A DNA stretch of 64,000 nt from Spirochaetes bacterium ADurb.BinA120 (lineage in GTDB: Bacteria; Spirochaetota; UBA4802; UBA5368): NCBI GenBank assembly GCA_002069125.1, contig MVZN01000003.1, forward strand, positions 1 through 64,000. The letters are read 5' to 3'. Below, piece by piece: positions 13,832 to 23,879 of the stretch (position 1 is its first letter; each line of letters starts with the position of its first letter). The position numbers were made by a program, and so were the translations under genes. The notes beneath the pieces were generated by a model. It was not told the origin of the DNA. It made no database searches and saw nothing but the letters and a program-made list of their open reading frames with translations.

Positions 13832-15807
13832 CGGCATCCGGGGCGGATGTCCCGCTCGTATCGCTAAGGGCCGCGGTCGCGGGATCGGGCGCGGCAGCGC
13901 TTAACGCGGCTGTGCACCTAAAGCGGCTCGGCGTGGACGACGTCGCCATTTTCACGGAGCGAATGGGCGCGGGCGTTTCGGCCAACGCCGGCTCGGACAA
14001 GCAGACCTACTACCGGCTCGACCCCTCCGGCGACTCGGTCCGCGGCATGGCGTCGCGCCTCTTCGCCGGCGGCTGTGTCCACGGCGATATAGCGCTGGTG
14101 GAGGCGGCCCTGTCGCTTTTAGAGTTTTACCATCTCGCCATCCTCGGCGTCGGCTTTCCCTTCGACCGCTACGGATCCTTCGCTTCCTATAGAACCGACC
14201 ACGACGAGCTTGCCCGGGGCTCCTCGGCTGGTCCAGACACCTCCATAATGATGTACCAGAGGCTTCGCGACGAGGCCGCGCTCCTCGGAGTCCCCGTGTT
14301 CGAGGGCCTTGGCATCGTTGATATCGTCGCTACGGGCGAACCCGCGGCCCGCCGGGCAGTGGGCCTCGTAGCCATGGGCGGGCCCAAGGATCTCGGCGGG
14401 CCATACGGCCTTACCGCCGTTCGGGCCGATTTTATCGTGCTCGGCACGGGCGGCCCCGGCGAGCTCTACGCCGACAGCGTCTATCCGCCCGGCCAGACCG
14501 GTACGCTCGGCGCCGCGCTCACCGCCGGCGCGGCGGCGCGGAACCTCTCCGAGTCCCAGTTCGGCATAGCCTCCAGGCGGCCGCGCTGGAACCTTTCGGG
14601 CTCGTACCAGCAGGCCCTGCCGCGCTATTACTCCACGTCACTCGACGGGAGCGACGAGCGCGAATTCCTCGCCGACTTCTTCCCGTCGCGGGAGGTTATG
14701 CTCCTTGCGCAGTTTCGCAAGGGCTACGAATGGCCGTTCGACGCTTTAAAGGTTTCCGATTACGGCTCATCTTGCGTTGACCTGCTGGTTTATTACGAGT
14801 CGGCAGTGCGTTCGCGCCGCGTCTTTGTCGATTACCGCGCGAACCCGTCGTTTTCCGGCGCCCCCCTTTCCATTCCGGACGAACTGCCCGCCGAGGCGAA
14901 GGAGTACCTGGGGCGCTCGGGCGCGCTCGAAAAGACGCCCGCGGAGCGGCTTATCGCGATGAACGCGCCCGCCTATGGGCTATTCCTTAAAAACGGCGTC
15001 GACCTCGCGCGCGAACCGCTGGAGATCGCCGTGTGCCACCAGCACGTCAATGGCGGGCTCTGCGGCGACATCTGGTGGGAGTCGAACGTGCGGAATCTCT
15101 TTCCGGTGGGGGAGGCCAACGGCTCGCACGGCGTGTACCGCCCCGGAGGCGCCGCGCTCAACGCGGGACAGGTCGGGGGGCTTCGCGCCGCCCAGATGAT
15201 AGCGCACCGGCACGCGGCAGGAGAGGCCCCCTCGGATAGCGAGGCCGAGGCTTACATCCGGGCGGCGCTCGAGGCCCGCCTGCTCGAATGCCGCAGGGCG
15301 CTTTCGTCCGAGCCCATGGACTGGCGCGACGAGCGCCAGCGATTAAAGCGGCGCATGTCCAGCGCCCTCGGCATACTGCGCGAGCCTTCCATAATAGAGC
15401 GGGCGCTCTCGGAAAACGCGGAGGCATTACAGCGCCACAGGGCTTCAGGCGTGGCCGGGCCGGAGGAGCTCCGCGACTATTTCGTAAACGCCGAACTCCT
15501 CGCCATGGAGCGCTGTTTTCTCGAGACCTCCAGCCTGGTGCTTGGAAGGATAGCGGGCGGACGCGGGTCCTACCTGGCCGGGGCGATCGGCGACTTTTTG
15601 GAAATCGACGCGAAGGGCAGGGCAAGCGCGCTACGCGGGCCGAAAATTGAGGCCATGGCGCTCGACGAGACGGTGGAGGTGGAGCTTTCGCCGGACGGCC
15701 GGCCGGTCGCGCGTGTCGTCGGGGTGCGCCCCGTGCCGGAGGAGGATGCCTGGTTCGAGCGGGTCTGGAGGGAACATCGTGACGGGAGCGTCTATGGGAC
15801 GGCGTGA
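13813..15807 (+). CDS. FAD-dependent oxidoreductase, fumarate-reductase/L-aspartate-oxidase-like
   Basis: 664 residues. The N-terminal dinucleotide motif is AAVAGSGAAALNAAVHLKRLG (from about residue 20) with ADFIVLGTGG mid-protein. The HVNGGLCGDIWWESNVRNLFPVGEANGSHG segment corresponds to the FAD-site HYxxGG motif of succinate dehydrogenase/fumarate reductase flavoproteins, and GAALNAGQVGGLRAA follows. A helical C-terminal domain ends the protein. There is no signal peptide or heme motif, so it is cytoplasmic and must use a soluble donor or acceptor. It probably oxidises or reduces a sugar-acid or C4-like substrate of the operon. The pairing with the Old Yellow Enzyme suggests handling of an unsaturated intermediate. 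The substrate is unknown. Confidence 0.82.
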   Translation: MEKTRITASGADVPLVSLRAAVAGSGAAALNAAVHLKRLGVDDVAIFTERMGAGVSANAGSDKQTYYRLDPSGDSVRGMASRLFAGGCVHGDIALVEAALSLLEFYHLAILGVGFPFDRYGSFASYRTDHDELARGSSAGPDTSIMMYQRLRDEAALLGVPVFEGLGIVDIVATGEPAARRAVGLVAMGGPKDLGGPYGLTAVRADFIVLGTGGPGELYADSVYPPGQTGTLGAALTAGAAARNLSESQFGIASRRPRWNLSGSYQQALPRYYSTSLDGSDEREFLADFFPSREVMLLAQFRKGYEWPFDALKVSDYGSSCVDLLVYYESAVRSRRVFVDYRANPSFSGAPLSIPDELPAEAKEYLGRSGALEKTPAERLIAMNAPAYGLFLKNGVDLAREPLEIAVCHQHVNGGLCGDIWWESNVRNLFPVGEANGSHGVYRPGGAALNAGQVGGLRAAQMIAHRHAAGEAPSDSEAEAYIRAALEARLLECRRALSSEPMDWRDERQRLKRRMSSALGILREPSIIERALSENAEALQRHRASGVAGPEELRDYFVNAELLAMERCFLETSSLVLGRIAGGRGSYLAGAIGDFLEIDAKGRASALRGPKIEAMALDETVEVELSPDGRPVARVVGVRPVPEEDAWFERVWREHRDGSVYGTA

Positions 15808-15852
15808 ATGATAGGCCATGAGCTGTATCGATACTAAAATAAGGGGGCTGGA

Positions 15853-16482
15853 TTGAAAAAAAGGGTTCTCGTAATTACCGACGGCTTAGTCCATCCCTCC
15901 CTCCGGGCAAGGAGCGATTTAAAGCGGCTCCTTTTGGGCATGGACCGGCTCGAGTGCGTCCATTCCGGGTCGATCGAGGCGCTAAAAACGCTCCCGGGCG
16001 GGGACTTCGATGCGCTTGCCGTCTACCTGCACCGCCAAAGCGTATCCGACCTGGCTCTCGATGCGCTTGAGGCTTTCGTAAGGGGCGGCGGCGGACTTTT
16101 CGCCCTGCATTCGGCCTCGGCCTCGTTTAAGATTAGGGACCGCTGGTTCGATCTGCTCGGCGGGCGTTTCGTCGCTCATGGCAGGGTCGGCCCCTTCGCC
16201 CTTCGCCGCGTGACCCGGGGGATATTCGGTGGGATCGACGCTTTTACCCTTCATGACGAGCTCTATTTTCACGAGTACGATCGCTCCAATACCGTACATT
16301 TCGTAGCCGATACCGAGAAGGGCCCGGAGCCGCAGGTATGGACCCGCGTGTTCGGGGAGGGCCGTGTGTGCTACTTCGCCCCGGGCCATCGCGCCGCCAC
16401 CATAAGGCACCCCGCCGCCGGACAGGTGCTTAAGAGGGGCCTGTACTGGGTTTGCCGTATCGACGAAGAGGCGGGGGAGTGA
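15853..16482 (+). CDS. ThuA-like domain protein
   Basis: 209 residues. TTG at 15853 is the start, six bases after AAGGGGG; no nearer ATG fits. The protein has the flavodoxin-like ThuA pattern: RVLVITDG at the start, GGGGLFALHSAS, WFDLLGGRFVAHG, a DELYFHEY motif, PQVWTRVFGEGRVCYFAPGH, and HPAAGQVLKRGLYW. ThuA proteins are tied to 3-keto-disaccharide metabolism in Agrobacterium-type trehalose use, usually next to a Gfo/Idh partner. A Gfo/Idh gene follows here four bases downstream, so a 3-keto-sugar step is a reasonable inference. Confidence 0.85.
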   Translation: MKKRVLVITDGLVHPSLRARSDLKRLLLGMDRLECVHSGSIEALKTLPGGDFDALAVYLHRQSVSDLALDALEAFVRGGGGLFALHSASASFKIRDRWFDLLGGRFVAHGRVGPFALRRVTRGIFGGIDAFTLHDELYFHEYDRSNTVHFVADTEKGPEPQVWTRVFGEGRVCYFAPGHRAATIRHPAAGQVLKRGLYWVCRIDEEAGE

Positions 16483-16486
16483 TGCC

Positions 16487-17524
16487 ATGAAAAAACGCTT
16501 TACGCTTGGATTCATAGGCTGCGGCGACATGGCGACCGACCTCGCACGGGTGGTCCGCATGACCCCGGGCGTGGCCATAGGTCCGTGCGCCGACCCCGAT
16601 ATAGCCCGCCGCGCCGCCTTCGCCGGGCGCTTCGCGGCGGGGACCGGGTATGGGGATGCCGGGGAGCTAATGGAGAGGGAGAGGCCCGACGCGCTTTTCG
16701 TTGGGATACCGCATAACCTCCATTATCCGGTCGTAATGCGAGCGCTCGAACTCGGCCACCATGTTCTCTGCGAGAAGCCGCTCGCCGTTACGATGAGGCA
16801 GGCGCGGGAGATGGAGGAGGCGGCGCGGGAAAGAAAACTCAAGCTGGCCGTCAACTACCAGTACCGCTACGACCGGAGCGCGCACGCGCTCATCATGCTC
16901 TGCCGCCAGGGGCTGCTCGGCGGCATCTCGCACTGCCGTGTCAACATGCCCTGGCGAAGGGGGCCCGAATACTTCGCCGCCGGCGCATGGCGCTCCAGAA
17001 AGGCCGAGGCCGGGGGCGGCACCCTTCTTACGCAGGCAAGCCACTGGATAGACATTGCGCTCGAGGCGATGGGGAGCCCGCCGGCCGCCGCCATGGGCAT
17101 GACGGCGCGCCGGCGCTTCAAAGATGTGGAGGTGGAGGACCTGGGCATGGGGACGGTGGAGCTTTCCGACGGCGCGCTCCTAAGCGTCACCGGGGCCATG
17201 ACGGCCAATCCCCATCAGAGGGTAAGGATCGAGGTGTACGGGGAGCGGGGCACCGCCGTGTACACAGGTCCCGACGATTTTCCGCCCGCATCGAGGCTCC
17301 TTCTGCTTGGCTTAAGGAAAAAACGCTATTCCATGCCCTTCCCCGGGCTTTTTTCCCTGCAGCGAAACATAATCGGCTTTGTTCGATGGGTGCGCGACGA
17401 CGCGCCCTACGATAACCACGCCGCAAGGTCTCTGCCGGCGCTCGCCACCGTGCTCGCGCTCTACCGCTCCGCGGAAAGCGGGCAAAAGGAGACCATAGAA
17501 CTCGATGGAGGCCACTCCGGATGA
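16487..17524 (+). CDS. Gfo/Idh/MocA-family oxidoreductase
   Basis: 345 residues. N-terminal Rossmann domain with GFIGCGDMA (residues 8-16), VGIPHNLHYPVVMRAL and the family hallmark HVLCEKPLAVT (EKP lysine). The C-terminal domain has the GGGTLLTQASHWIDIALEAMG segment with the catalytic-type histidine. The family oxidises or epimerises sugars, inositols and their amino or keto derivatives with NAD(P). It lies four bases after the ThuA-like gene and overlaps the symporter gene by 4 bases, so all three are co-translated. Confidence 0.92.
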   Translation: MKKRFTLGFIGCGDMATDLARVVRMTPGVAIGPCADPDIARRAAFAGRFAAGTGYGDAGELMERERPDALFVGIPHNLHYPVVMRALELGHHVLCEKPLAVTMRQAREMEEAARERKLKLAVNYQYRYDRSAHALIMLCRQGLLGGISHCRVNMPWRRGPEYFAAGAWRSRKAEAGGGTLLTQASHWIDIALEAMGSPPAAAMGMTARRRFKDVEVEDLGMGTVELSDGALLSVTGAMTANPHQRVRIEVYGERGTAVYTGPDDFPPASRLLLLGLRKKRYSMPFPGLFSLQRNIIGFVRWVRDDAPYDNHAARSLPALATVLALYRSAESGQKETIELDGGHSG

Positions 17525-18966
17525 AAACCACAGGTGAAAAACTTTCGCTCCCCACCAAGATCGCCTTCGGCATGGGCGACATCTACGGCGGCGGGTCCAT
17601 GATTATCGTGGGCATTTATTATCTCTATTTTCTAACCGACATTGTGGGCTTAAGCCCCGCGCTGGCCGGCACCGTTCTGTTAATCAGCAAGATCTGGGAC
17701 GCGGTCAACGATCCGCTGATGGGCCTCATTACCGACCGCACGCGCACCCGCTTCGGCCGCCGGCGGCCCTTTCTGCTTGCGGGGGTGGCCTTCATCTTCC
17801 TCTCGTACTTCATGCTCTGGTATCCGGTAAGCTACCAGAGCGAGGCGGCGCGCTTCGTTTTCGTGCTCCTGGCGTATTTCTTCTTCGACGCGGTCATCAC
17901 GCTGGTCATGGTGCCGTACAACGCGCTCGCCTCCGAGCTCACGCTGGATTACGCCGAGCGCACCTCGCTCGTCTCCATCCGCATGGGCTTTTCGATGTTC
18001 TCGTCCATCCTCTGCGCGGTCGTCCCCATGGAGATCGTAAAAATGGTCCCCGACGTGCGGGTGGGGCACATGATTATGGGCGCAAGCTTCGGGCTCTTCT
18101 TCGCGCTTCCCTTTCTGGCCACCTTCTTCTATACGAAGGAACGGCCGGAGTTCCAGGAGGCGGTCCCCGAGTTCAACCTGCTTAAGTCCTACCGCGAGCC
18201 GTTTAAAATAAAGTCTTTTCTCCATGTGATGTTCATGTATCTCTTCAGCTTTCTGGCCATGGACGTGGTGATGGCCATAGTCATCTATTTCATGACGCAT
18301 TATATAAAGAGGGGCGGCGACACCAACTATGTGCTCGGCGCCCTCCTGATCACCCAGCTAACCGTCATTCCCCTGTATTACTGGATAAGCCGCAGGACGA
18401 GCAAGAAGACCGGTTTTATAATAGGCGTGTGCCTGTGGATGGCGGTTATGGCCGGAAGCTTTCTAATCACCCCGGAGTCCGCCCGCGTGTCGGTGTTCGT
18501 TTTCGGCTGCGCAATGGGGCTTGCCACCGGAGGGGTCGTGGTGATGATCTACTCGATATTTCCCGACCTTCCCGACGTGGACGAGCTCGTTACCGGGATG
18601 AGGCGCGAGGGGGTCTACGCGGGCCTCTTTACCTTCATGCGGAAGCTCAGCGCCGCCCTGGCGATCTTTCTGATATCGCAGGCCATTTCGCTCGCGGGCT
18701 ATGCCCCGCCGCTAAGTGAGACCGTGGACGGCATCACCAGGCTGGTCCAGCAGCCGCAGTCCGCGGAGTTCATTACGGTGCTGAGGGCTGTATTCGCCGC
18801 TGCGCCGATTCTGCTGCTGGCCCTCTGCCTGTACTTCGCAATCAGGTTCCCGCTGACCCCGGCGACGCACGCGCGCCTCAAGGAGTTTCTGGAGCGCCGG
18901 CGCGCGGGCGAGAGCGGCGCCGAACTCGACGCCGAGGAAGAGTTTTTAAAGAAGCTTCTGGTCTGA
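17521..18966 (+). CDS. GPH-family sugar:cation symporter (MFS_2)
   Basis: 481 residues with 12 predicted membrane helices. KIAFGMGDIYGG near the N-terminus and DPLMGLITDRTRTRFGRRRPFLLAG after helix 2 are the signature of glycoside-pentoside-hexuronide:cation symporters (MelB, UidB, XynB types). PYNALASELT in helix 4-5 is also typical. It would import the glycoside or uronide used by the operon with Na+ or H+. The ATGA overlap with the Gfo/Idh gene shows tight coupling. Confidence 0.92.
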   Translation: MKTTGEKLSLPTKIAFGMGDIYGGGSMIIVGIYYLYFLTDIVGLSPALAGTVLLISKIWDAVNDPLMGLITDRTRTRFGRRRPFLLAGVAFIFLSYFMLWYPVSYQSEAARFVFVLLAYFFFDAVITLVMVPYNALASELTLDYAERTSLVSIRMGFSMFSSILCAVVPMEIVKMVPDVRVGHMIMGASFGLFFALPFLATFFYTKERPEFQEAVPEFNLLKSYREPFKIKSFLHVMFMYLFSFLAMDVVMAIVIYFMTHYIKRGGDTNYVLGALLITQLTVIPLYYWISRRTSKKTGFIIGVCLWMAVMAGSFLITPESARVSVFVFGCAMGLATGGVVVMIYSIFPDLPDVDELVTGMRREGVYAGLFTFMRKLSAALAIFLISQAISLAGYAPPLSETVDGITRLVQQPQSAEFITVLRAVFAAAPILLLALCLYFAIRFPLTPATHARLKEFLERRRAGESGAELDAEEEFLKKLLV

Positions 18967-18975
18967 GGCGCGGCG

Positions 18976-21102
18976 ATGAGGCGAAACGCAGGGGGCCGTG
19001 AACGCGGCGAACAGACGCCCCTCCCATCGGGGAAAACAAAAAAGGGGCAGGGGCCGATGTACACTGACGGCCGCGGACCCGTCCATCGGCATGAATTTTT
19101 CGAGACAACCGGAGTAACCGATTACAGGCTCGCCGTCCGCGGACGGCCGCCACGGAGATATCCGGCGAAAGAGCGGCCCGACCGCTACTCGCCGCGCCCC
19201 TTCGCTACGACCGGAGAGGAGCGCCGACGGGCATTCCTCGCCCACGCCGGGCACAACCCCGCCCGCGACACCTTAAAGGGGCATTTTCTGGAGCTCGCGC
19301 GCCTGGCCTCCGGGCGCGGGCCCGTACACGCAGGGCTAATCGAGGCGGCGCTCGATTATATCGACGAGCGGCGCGACTGTTCGGACTTCGTTATGCTCGG
19401 GATCGTGCGCATGATGTACATGTTCGGCAGGAGCCCGCTTCTCGACAAAAGGCTTGTTTCGCGCGCCGAGCGAACGCTCCTCTCGTTTAAGTATTGGCCG
19501 GACGAGCCCGGCGTGGACTCCATGTGCACCTGGACCGAGAACCATCAGATAATGTTCGCGGTGAACGAGTACCTCGCCGGGCAACTGTTCCCGGACCGGA
19601 CCTTCGAGGGAAGCGGCCTTACGGGCGTCGAGCGGATGGAGCGCGCCCGCCGGCGCATCCTTCGCTGGATGGAGATGCGTTATCTTACCGGATTCAGCGA
19701 GTGGCTCTCCAACGTGTATTACGACGAGGATATTACGGCCATGGCGAACCTCGTGGACTTCTGCTCCGACGAGACGATTCGACGGCGCGCGCCAATCATC
19801 CTGGACCTCATATTTCTCGACATGGCGCTCAACAGCCTCGACGGCGTATTCGGCTCGACCCACGGGCGGAGCTACGCGAAGGAGAAGCGCTTCCCCTTCC
19901 TCGAGTCCACCACGGACACCTCCAAGCTCCTCTTCGGCGCAGGGGTCTTCGCCGGGGCGGACAACATGTCGGCCGTCTCTCTCGCCCTCGGCGGGTATCG
20001 CCTTCCGCGCGTCATCTACGCGATAGCGAACGACCGGAACGCCATGGAGAACAGGCAGCGCATGGGCATACGCCTTGCCGAGGCCGGGCGCTGGGGGATG
20101 GATCTAAACGACCCCGAGTGCGTGATGGAGACGCTCGGCCTGGAGGCATACGCCCATCCCCGAACCATCACCGCGGTGATGCGCCTCTTCGACTCGTACC
20201 GCTGGTGGGACAACGACTTCTTCGCGCCCTTCGCCTCCAAACGCCGGCTCATCACCGCCGCGCGGAAATTCGGCCTGCTTCCGCTTGTGGCGCGACTCTT
20301 CGAAAAGGACATAACGCGAAACACCCGCGAGGAGGTGAACATTTACACCTACCGCACGGCCGAGTACATGCTGAGCTCCGCGCAGGATTACCGCCCCGGC
20401 TACGGCGGAGACCAGCAGCACGTCTGGCAGGCGAGCCTTGGGAGCGAGGCGGTGTGCTTTACGACGCATCCGGGAAAGTACGAGGACGGCTCCATCGGCT
20501 ACTGGACCGGCTCGGGAAGGCTGCCGCGCGCGGCGCAGATAAAAAACGTGCTGATGTGCGTGTACAACATAAAGGGGAGGCCCGGTATTTATCACACGGA
20601 CCGGCTGTTCTTCACGCACGCCTGGCTTCCGCGCGACCGCTTCGACGAGGTGCGCGAGCGCGCCGGCTGGGTGTTCGCGCGCAGGGACAATGCCTACCTT
20701 GCGCTGTATTCGCGGAACGGATACCGCTGGAGGGAGGATGGGCCCGATTCCGGGCGCGAGCTTATCGCCGACGGCGCGCAAAATATCTGGCTTTGCGAAC
20801 TTGGAGGCCGCTTTGAAAACGGTCCCTTCGACGCTTTTGTCGAAGCGATTTCGAACAGCCCGCCCGAGTTCGGGGGATTGCGCGTTCGCTACAGCTCGCC
20901 CTCCGTGGGGAGGATGGATTTCGGCTGGAGCGGGCCGCTTCGGCTTAACGGGAGTGTCGTACCGCTTTCGGATTATCCGCGTTACGACAACCCCCACTGC
21001 CGCGCCGATTTCCCTCCGGGCGAGATAGTGGCGCGGCACGGAAAGCATACGCTAAGGCTCGATTACCGGCGGGGTGTACGCGAGGCAAGCGGCTTCGCAT
21101 AG
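18976..21102 (+). CDS. 708-residue protein of unknown function, possible polysaccharide-active enzyme
   Basis: A large helical N-terminal half with many aromatic and acidic positions ([58 protein letters not shown]) is followed by a beta-rich second half ([43 protein letters not shown]). Alpha-toroid plus beta-sheet order recalls heparinase/alginate-lyase-like enzymes, but no known catalytic motif could be confirmed. There is no signal peptide, so it would act on imported oligosaccharides or has lost export. The ATG at 19057, behind GGGGCAGGGG, is an alternative start; the first 27 residues look unconserved. It lies between the symporter and the KDG-kinase-like gene. Confidence 0.7.
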   Translation: MRRNAGGRERGEQTPLPSGKTKKGQGPMYTDGRGPVHRHEFFETTGVTDYRLAVRGRPPRRYPAKERPDRYSPRPFATTGEERRRAFLAHAGHNPARDTLKGHFLELARLASGRGPVHAGLIEAALDYIDERRDCSDFVMLGIVRMMYMFGRSPLLDKRLVSRAERTLLSFKYWPDEPGVDSMCTWTENHQIMFAVNEYLAGQLFPDRTFEGSGLTGVERMERARRRILRWMEMRYLTGFSEWLSNVYYDEDITAMANLVDFCSDETIRRRAPIILDLIFLDMALNSLDGVFGSTHGRSYAKEKRFPFLESTTDTSKLLFGAGVFAGADNMSAVSLALGGYRLPRVIYAIANDRNAMENRQRMGIRLAEAGRWGMDLNDPECVMETLGLEAYAHPRTITAVMRLFDSYRWWDNDFFAPFASKRRLITAARKFGLLPLVARLFEKDITRNTREEVNIYTYRTAEYMLSSAQDYRPGYGGDQQHVWQASLGSEAVCFTTHPGKYEDGSIGYWTGSGRLPRAAQIKNVLMCVYNIKGRPGIYHTDRLFFTHAWLPRDRFDEVRERAGWVFARRDNAYLALYSRNGYRWREDGPDSGRELIADGAQNIWLCELGGRFENGPFDAFVEAISNSPPEFGGLRVRYSSPSVGRMDFGWSGPLRLNGSVVPLSDYPRYDNPHCRADFPPGEIVARHGKHTLRLDYRRGVREASGFA

Positions 21103-21157
21103 TAGCGCGGCCGTTGGAAAGCGTATTTTTGAAATATTCATGTGCGGGGTTTGGGGC

Positions 21158-22219
21158 ATGACTGTAGACGACATTAAAAACAGGGCGGCGGGCAGGACGG
21201 TCGTAACGCTGGGGGAGATAATGCTCCGGCTCTCGCCGCCGGGAAACGAGCGCATTCTCCAGGGACGGCTTCTGGAGGCGCAGTTCGGGGGAGGAGAGGC
21301 CAATGTGGCGGTAAGCCTGTCCATCCTTGGGCTTCCAGCTCGCTTCGTAACGGCCCTGCCGGACAACGAGCTTGGCCGCGCGGCGCTTCGCGAGCTTCGC
21401 GGGCATGGCGTAGATACCGGCTGCGTAAGCCTCGTCCGCGATTCGCGCATGGGCATCTACTTCGCCGAGCGCGGGGCCAACCAGCGCCCCTCTACGGTAA
21501 TCTACGACCGGGCCCATTCCGCCATAAACTCGATTTCGCAGGGCGACATGGACTGGGAGAGGGCCTTTAAAGACGCCGGCTGGCTGCACATCACCGGCAT
21601 AACCCCGGCCCTCTCGCAAAACGCCGCAAACCTCGCGCTTGTCGCCGTAAGCGAGGCGGCCCGGCGCGGCCTCGTCGTCTCCTGCGACCTCAACTACCGC
21701 GCCCGGCTCTGGAATTACGGCGTCCCCGCGCGGGAATTCATGCCCCGAATAGTCAGCCTGTGCGACGTGCTTGTCGCCAACGAGGAGGACTGCCAGAAGG
21801 CCCTTGGCCTCGGTGGCTTCGAGGCGGCAGGCGGCGCGCTACAGGCCGCGCGCTACGGGGAGCTCGCGCGCACGGTCATGGCCGCCTATCCATCGCTTTG
21901 TCTTGTCGCAATCACCCTCCGGGAGAGCGCTTCCGCCGACAGCAACGGCTGGAGCGCCTGTTGTTTCGACGGAAAGGACATCCTCGTCTCGCGAAAATAC
22001 GCCATAAACGACATCGTGGACCGCGTCGGCGCCGGCGACAGCTTCGCGGCGGGGCTTATATACGGCCTGCTTGGCCTTTCATCGCTCGAAAAGGCGCTTG
22101 ATTTCGCTGTGGCCGCCTCGTGTTTAAAGCACTCCATCGAGGGCGATTTCAACCTTGCGACGGCCGGAGAGGTCTTGCGGCTCGCCGGGGGAGACTCGTC
22201 GGGGCGCATAGATAGATAG
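21158..22219 (+). CDS. kdgK: PfkB-family sugar kinase, probable 2-keto-3-deoxygluconate kinase
   Basis: 353 residues from ATG at 21158, behind a GGGG-rich site; an in-frame extension to 21074 would overlap the previous gene. [13 protein letters not shown] at the start, [16 protein letters not shown] (ribokinase signature 1), DLNYRARLW and [18 protein letters not shown] (signature 2 with catalytic Asp and anion hole) are intact. The E-I-M-L-R-L-S-P start and DLNYRxxLW motif are typical of KDG kinases, which make KDPG for Entner-Doudoroff cleavage. No KDPG aldolase is visible nearby. It closes the sugar-acid operon. Confidence 0.85.
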   Translation: MTVDDIKNRAAGRTVVTLGEIMLRLSPPGNERILQGRLLEAQFGGGEANVAVSLSILGLPARFVTALPDNELGRAALRELRGHGVDTGCVSLVRDSRMGIYFAERGANQRPSTVIYDRAHSAINSISQGDMDWERAFKDAGWLHITGITPALSQNAANLALVAVSEAARRGLVVSCDLNYRARLWNYGVPAREFMPRIVSLCDVLVANEEDCQKALGLGGFEAAGGALQAARYGELARTVMAAYPSLCLVAITLRESASADSNGWSACCFDGKDILVSRKYAINDIVDRVGAGDSFAAGLIYGLLGLSSLEKALDFAVAASCLKHSIEGDFNLATAGEVLRLAGGDSSGRIDR

Positions 22220-22277
22220 AAATTAAAAGTCAAGAGCGGCCCCAATTTATCCGAAACTTTAAGCAGTATATTTCCGG

Positions 22278-23792
22278 ATGGTCCCGAACATAATGACGAG
22301 AAAAACGAACCACAGGAACAAGACAATCCCGATCGTCATCGCGCTGTCCGCGGGTCTGGCGCTTGGCGGAGCGGTAAGGGCGGCCTTTCTCCTCGACGAG
22401 GAGGCGCCGGCTCGCGTCGAAAAGGCCGAAAAGGCCCCGGTAGCGAAGCCGGCAAGCGAGTTTCCTCCGCACATCGCGACCAATATAAAGGCGCAGCCGG
22501 TGGCCGGGGTTCGCGGGGCGATACGGGTTAGTTGGGACGCCGACCCCACGGCGCCGAACGACTTTATAGTCGGGCGTTCATCGGAGGCGCCCGACACCTT
22601 CGAAAAGGCGCTGGCGGCAAAGTCTATAAAGATACTGCCGGCAGCCATGAACTCGAGCGTCATCGACAGCAATCTTCCGCCGGGCCGCTACTATTATGTG
22701 GTGCTGGCGCGCGAAAGGGTGATGTCCAGGGAAATTGAAATCTATCCGGATGTCAATTATACGGTAAATCCGGTTATTTTGGAAAGGGAGGAGCCTCTCT
22801 CCGGGCGCCCACTCCTTCCCGACCAGGTGACCCTCATCTACGCGCGGGTGGTCAACCAGACCCAGGTGGCGCTTAGCTGGAAGGGCGTCTCCGGGCAGGG
22901 TATCAGCTACAACATATACCGTGGTGCGGCGCCGCTTTCAAGCCCCGAAAAGATAAGGGGGGCCGAGCGCGTGGCCGTCGTTACCGACAGGCGGGAGGCA
23001 TACACGGACCGAGGAATTACGGCCACTGGCACCTATTATTACGCCGTTAGCACGAGCGACATGGCGGGTAACGAGGACCTCCAGCTCATACCGGAACAGA
23101 GCTACATGACCAAGGGCGTGTTCGTGGCCTTTATCTCGGAGGCAACGGTCTCCGGGCTCAGAGCGCGGCCGGAGGGCGATGGGAGCGTACGACTCACATG
23201 GAAGGGGATAGGTTCAAGCTCCGTCGAATACCTGGTGTACCGCTACGACAGGCCGATCACCGACGTACAGCGGCTCGCGCTCGCGGCCCACATAGGGGTC
23301 GTCCAGGCGGACGAAAGCGAGTTTACGGACGCAAGCCCCGGGCAGGGGGCGAACTATTACGCCGTGTTGGTGCGCCTGCGGGATTCGTCCATAGACAATA
23401 CCATCAAGGAGGGGAGCAACTGCACCCTCGATCCGGTATCGGCGGGCCGGGCTCCCGTAACGCGTAAAAGGCCGGCGGCCCGCATGGAGCCACCGCCAGG
23501 AAAGGAGACGCCGCGCCGCTCGCCCGTCGAAACAGGGACCGTGGACGCGGTGCTCCGGGAGACCTTCTTCCGTGAAAGGTACCCCCTGGCGCTCAGGCGT
23601 CTCGAGGAGGTGGCGCGTTCCTCGACTAACGAGGCCGAGGTCGCCAAGGCGCGCCTTTTCATGGGCCGCTCGCTTGTCGAGATGCGGAGGTACCGAAAAG
23701 CGATCGATTACTTCCTGATGCCCGACGTCAGGAGGCATTTCCCGAAGGAGGCGGAGTTCTGGAGGGAATACGCCATTTCGAGGACACGTTGA
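22278..23792 (+). CDS. membrane-anchored or exported protein with fibronectin-III-like domains
   Basis: 504 residues. A hydrophobic segment at about residues 17-37 serves as signal or anchor. Three Fn3-like beta-sandwich repeats follow at about 55-155, 165-280 and 285-395, each with the alternating pattern RVSWDAD/ALSWKGVSG/RLTWKGIGS and YYYVVLAR/YYYAVSTSD/YYAVLVRL. A Pro/Arg-rich linker then leads to a C-terminal helical repeat (about 430-500; ALRRLEEVARSSTNEAEVAKARLFMGRSLVEM) like a TPR. It likely sits in the periplasm as a binding scaffold. It precedes a TPR membrane protein and the filament locus. No specific function is recognised. Confidence 0.7.
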   Translation: MVPNIMTRKTNHRNKTIPIVIALSAGLALGGAVRAAFLLDEEAPARVEKAEKAPVAKPASEFPPHIATNIKAQPVAGVRGAIRVSWDADPTAPNDFIVGRSSEAPDTFEKALAAKSIKILPAAMNSSVIDSNLPPGRYYYVVLARERVMSREIEIYPDVNYTVNPVILEREEPLSGRPLLPDQVTLIYARVVNQTQVALSWKGVSGQGISYNIYRGAAPLSSPEKIRGAERVAVVTDRREAYTDRGITATGTYYYAVSTSDMAGNEDLQLIPEQSYMTKGVFVAFISEATVSGLRARPEGDGSVRLTWKGIGSSSVEYLVYRYDRPITDVQRLALAAHIGVVQADESEFTDASPGQGANYYAVLVRLRDSSIDNTIKEGSNCTLDPVSAGRAPVTRKRPAARMEPPPGKETPRRSPVETGTVDAVLRETFFRERYPLALRRLEEVARSSTNEAEVAKARLFMGRSLVEMRRYRKAIDYFLMPDVRRHFPKEAEFWREYAISRTR

Positions 23793-23879
23793 GCGCAGGG
23801 CGGCGATAACGCCCCGCCTAACTTCCGATACGGTCCGGGCGGAAGGGCGGCGCCATATACAAGGTGAGGAGATTCACTG

